From positions 1-30,861 of the forward strand of contig URGG01000011.1 in NCBI GenBank assembly GCA_900547345.1: a DNA stretch of 30,861 bases, written 5' to 3'. The notes beneath the pieces are model-generated. The model was not told where the DNA came from, searched no databases, and was given only the letters and a program-made list of their open reading frames with translations. The DNA is from an uncultured Collinsella sp. Its GTDB lineage: Bacteria > Actinomycetota > Coriobacteriia > Coriobacteriales > Coriobacteriaceae. Of this stretch, positions 30,235-30,861 are shown piece after piece. Every line of letters begins with the position of its first letter. Position 1 is the first letter of the stretch. The translations under genes and the position numbers were made by a program.

Positions 30235-30819
30235 ATGCGAACCATCATCCTTTATGCCTCACGCCACCACGGCAATACGAAAAAGCTCGTGGACGCCATC
30301 GTCGAGGCGCACCCCGAAATCGATACCCTCGACGTGAAGTCACTCGGGAAAAACGAGTACCCCGACCTGCACGAATATCATCTGATCGGCGTCGCCACGG
30401 GCATCTATTACTCCGAGATCGACAAAGATATGGCACGCGTGCTCACTAACGTGCTGCAGCCGCAGGACAAGGTGTTTGGCCTTATGACCTACGGTGGCAA
30501 AAACAAGTGGTACGGCAAGGATATCGATGGCATCTGCCGCATGAGGCAGGCCATCTTTATGGGTGTCTACGGCTGCCCCGGCTTTGATACGTGGGGGCCG
30601 TTCAAACTCACCGGCGGTGTCCAAAAGGGGCACCCGACCGCTGAAGAAATTAAGGGCGCCGTCGACTTCTTCGACAAGATCGAAGACGAGTACGGCGACA
30701 TCATCGTCGAAGAGTATGCCAAGCGCGAGAAGCGCCTAGCCTACGAGAAGGAGCATCCTGCAGGAGGCCTGGTGGCCGGCGTCAAGCGCACGGCAAAGAA
30801 GATCGCTAACAAGCTGTAA
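30235..30819 (+). CDS. Flavodoxin-family protein
   Basis: This is an FMN-binding electron-transfer or reductase-type protein of 194 residues. The N-terminus MRTIILYASRHHGNTKKLVDAI has the phosphate-binding loop of flavodoxins (S-x-x-G-N-T). The second flavin loop is likely near TYGGKNKWYG. The C-terminal 50 residues are Lys/Glu-rich and extend beyond a minimal flavodoxin (about 140-170). I chose the ATG at 30235, with AAAGG upstream, over an in-frame ATG at 30205. It is divergent from the lacX-like gene and does not appear to belong to the sugar pathway. The partner is unknown. Confidence 0.88.
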   Translation: MRTIILYASRHHGNTKKLVDAIVEAHPEIDTLDVKSLGKNEYPDLHEYHLIGVATGIYYSEIDKDMARVLTNVLQPQDKVFGLMTYGGKNKWYGKDIDGICRMRQAIFMGVYGCPGFDTWGPFKLTGGVQKGHPTAEEIKGAVDFFDKIEDEYGDIIVEEYAKREKRLAYEKEHPAGGLVAGVKRTAKKIANKL

Positions 30820-30861
30820 CTGTAAAGGTGCTTTTGAGCGTTTAACCCATACGGCGGGTCC

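Overview
The window looks like chromosomal DNA from a gut Coriobacteriia, most likely Collinsella or a close relative. This is inferred from the GC-rich, actinobacterial-style codon use combined with Firmicute-like PTS sugar genes and strong Shine-Dalgarno sites; no rRNA is present to confirm it. Nearly everything encodes uptake and breakdown of beta-galactosides or related beta-glycosides through the tagatose-6-phosphate pathway.

Layout. Bases 83-1099 (minus) encode lacB and lacA, the two subunits of galactose-6-phosphate isomerase. A membrane protein of unknown function (1407-2429) and a stand-alone lactose/cellobiose-type PTS IIA (2714-3052) follow. Bases 3267-17911 hold three repeated modules. 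Each has a LacI-family repressor on the minus strand, divergent from a plus-strand pair of a fused PTS IICB permease and a GH1 6-phospho-beta-galactosidase. The pair order is swapped in module 2. A Fic protein with an unusual palindromic leader lies at 18280-19512. A fourth IICB (minus, about 20054-21748) is divergent from a DUF7916-type gene and a GntR/UTRA regulator. This fourth module is flanked by a 5'-truncated deoR copy (19560-19935) and a complete deoR (24250-25014), in the same orientation. The right end carries galM, an orphan mannose-class PTS IIB whose active-site His is replaced by Tyr, tRNA-Thr(CGT), a YhcH/NanQ-family gene, a NagA remnant, lacC, a lacX-like epimerase and a flavodoxin.

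How they fit. The single IIA probably phosphorylates all four IICB permeases. The GH1 enzymes split the phosphorylated disaccharides. GalM and LacX act on sugar anomers, and LacAB and LacC take galactose-6-P to tagatose-1,6-bisphosphate. The aldolase LacD is not in the window. Each LacI-linked promoter has its own pair of 18-bp operators of the form AATGnnnnC/GnnnnCATT. Other motifs (ACCGTTCACCGA, and GAACA-N5-GAACA) recur upstream of most operons and suggest a shared, possibly DeoR-type, regulator.

The most unexplained structure is a family of 12 palindromic units of about 62-65 bp, in four tandem arrays with an 80-84 bp period (8022-8167, 13032-13335, 18002-18145, 23829-24130). They always lie downstream of genes. 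Their stems carry compensatory base changes, and the units fall into three central-loop classes in an ordered arrangement.
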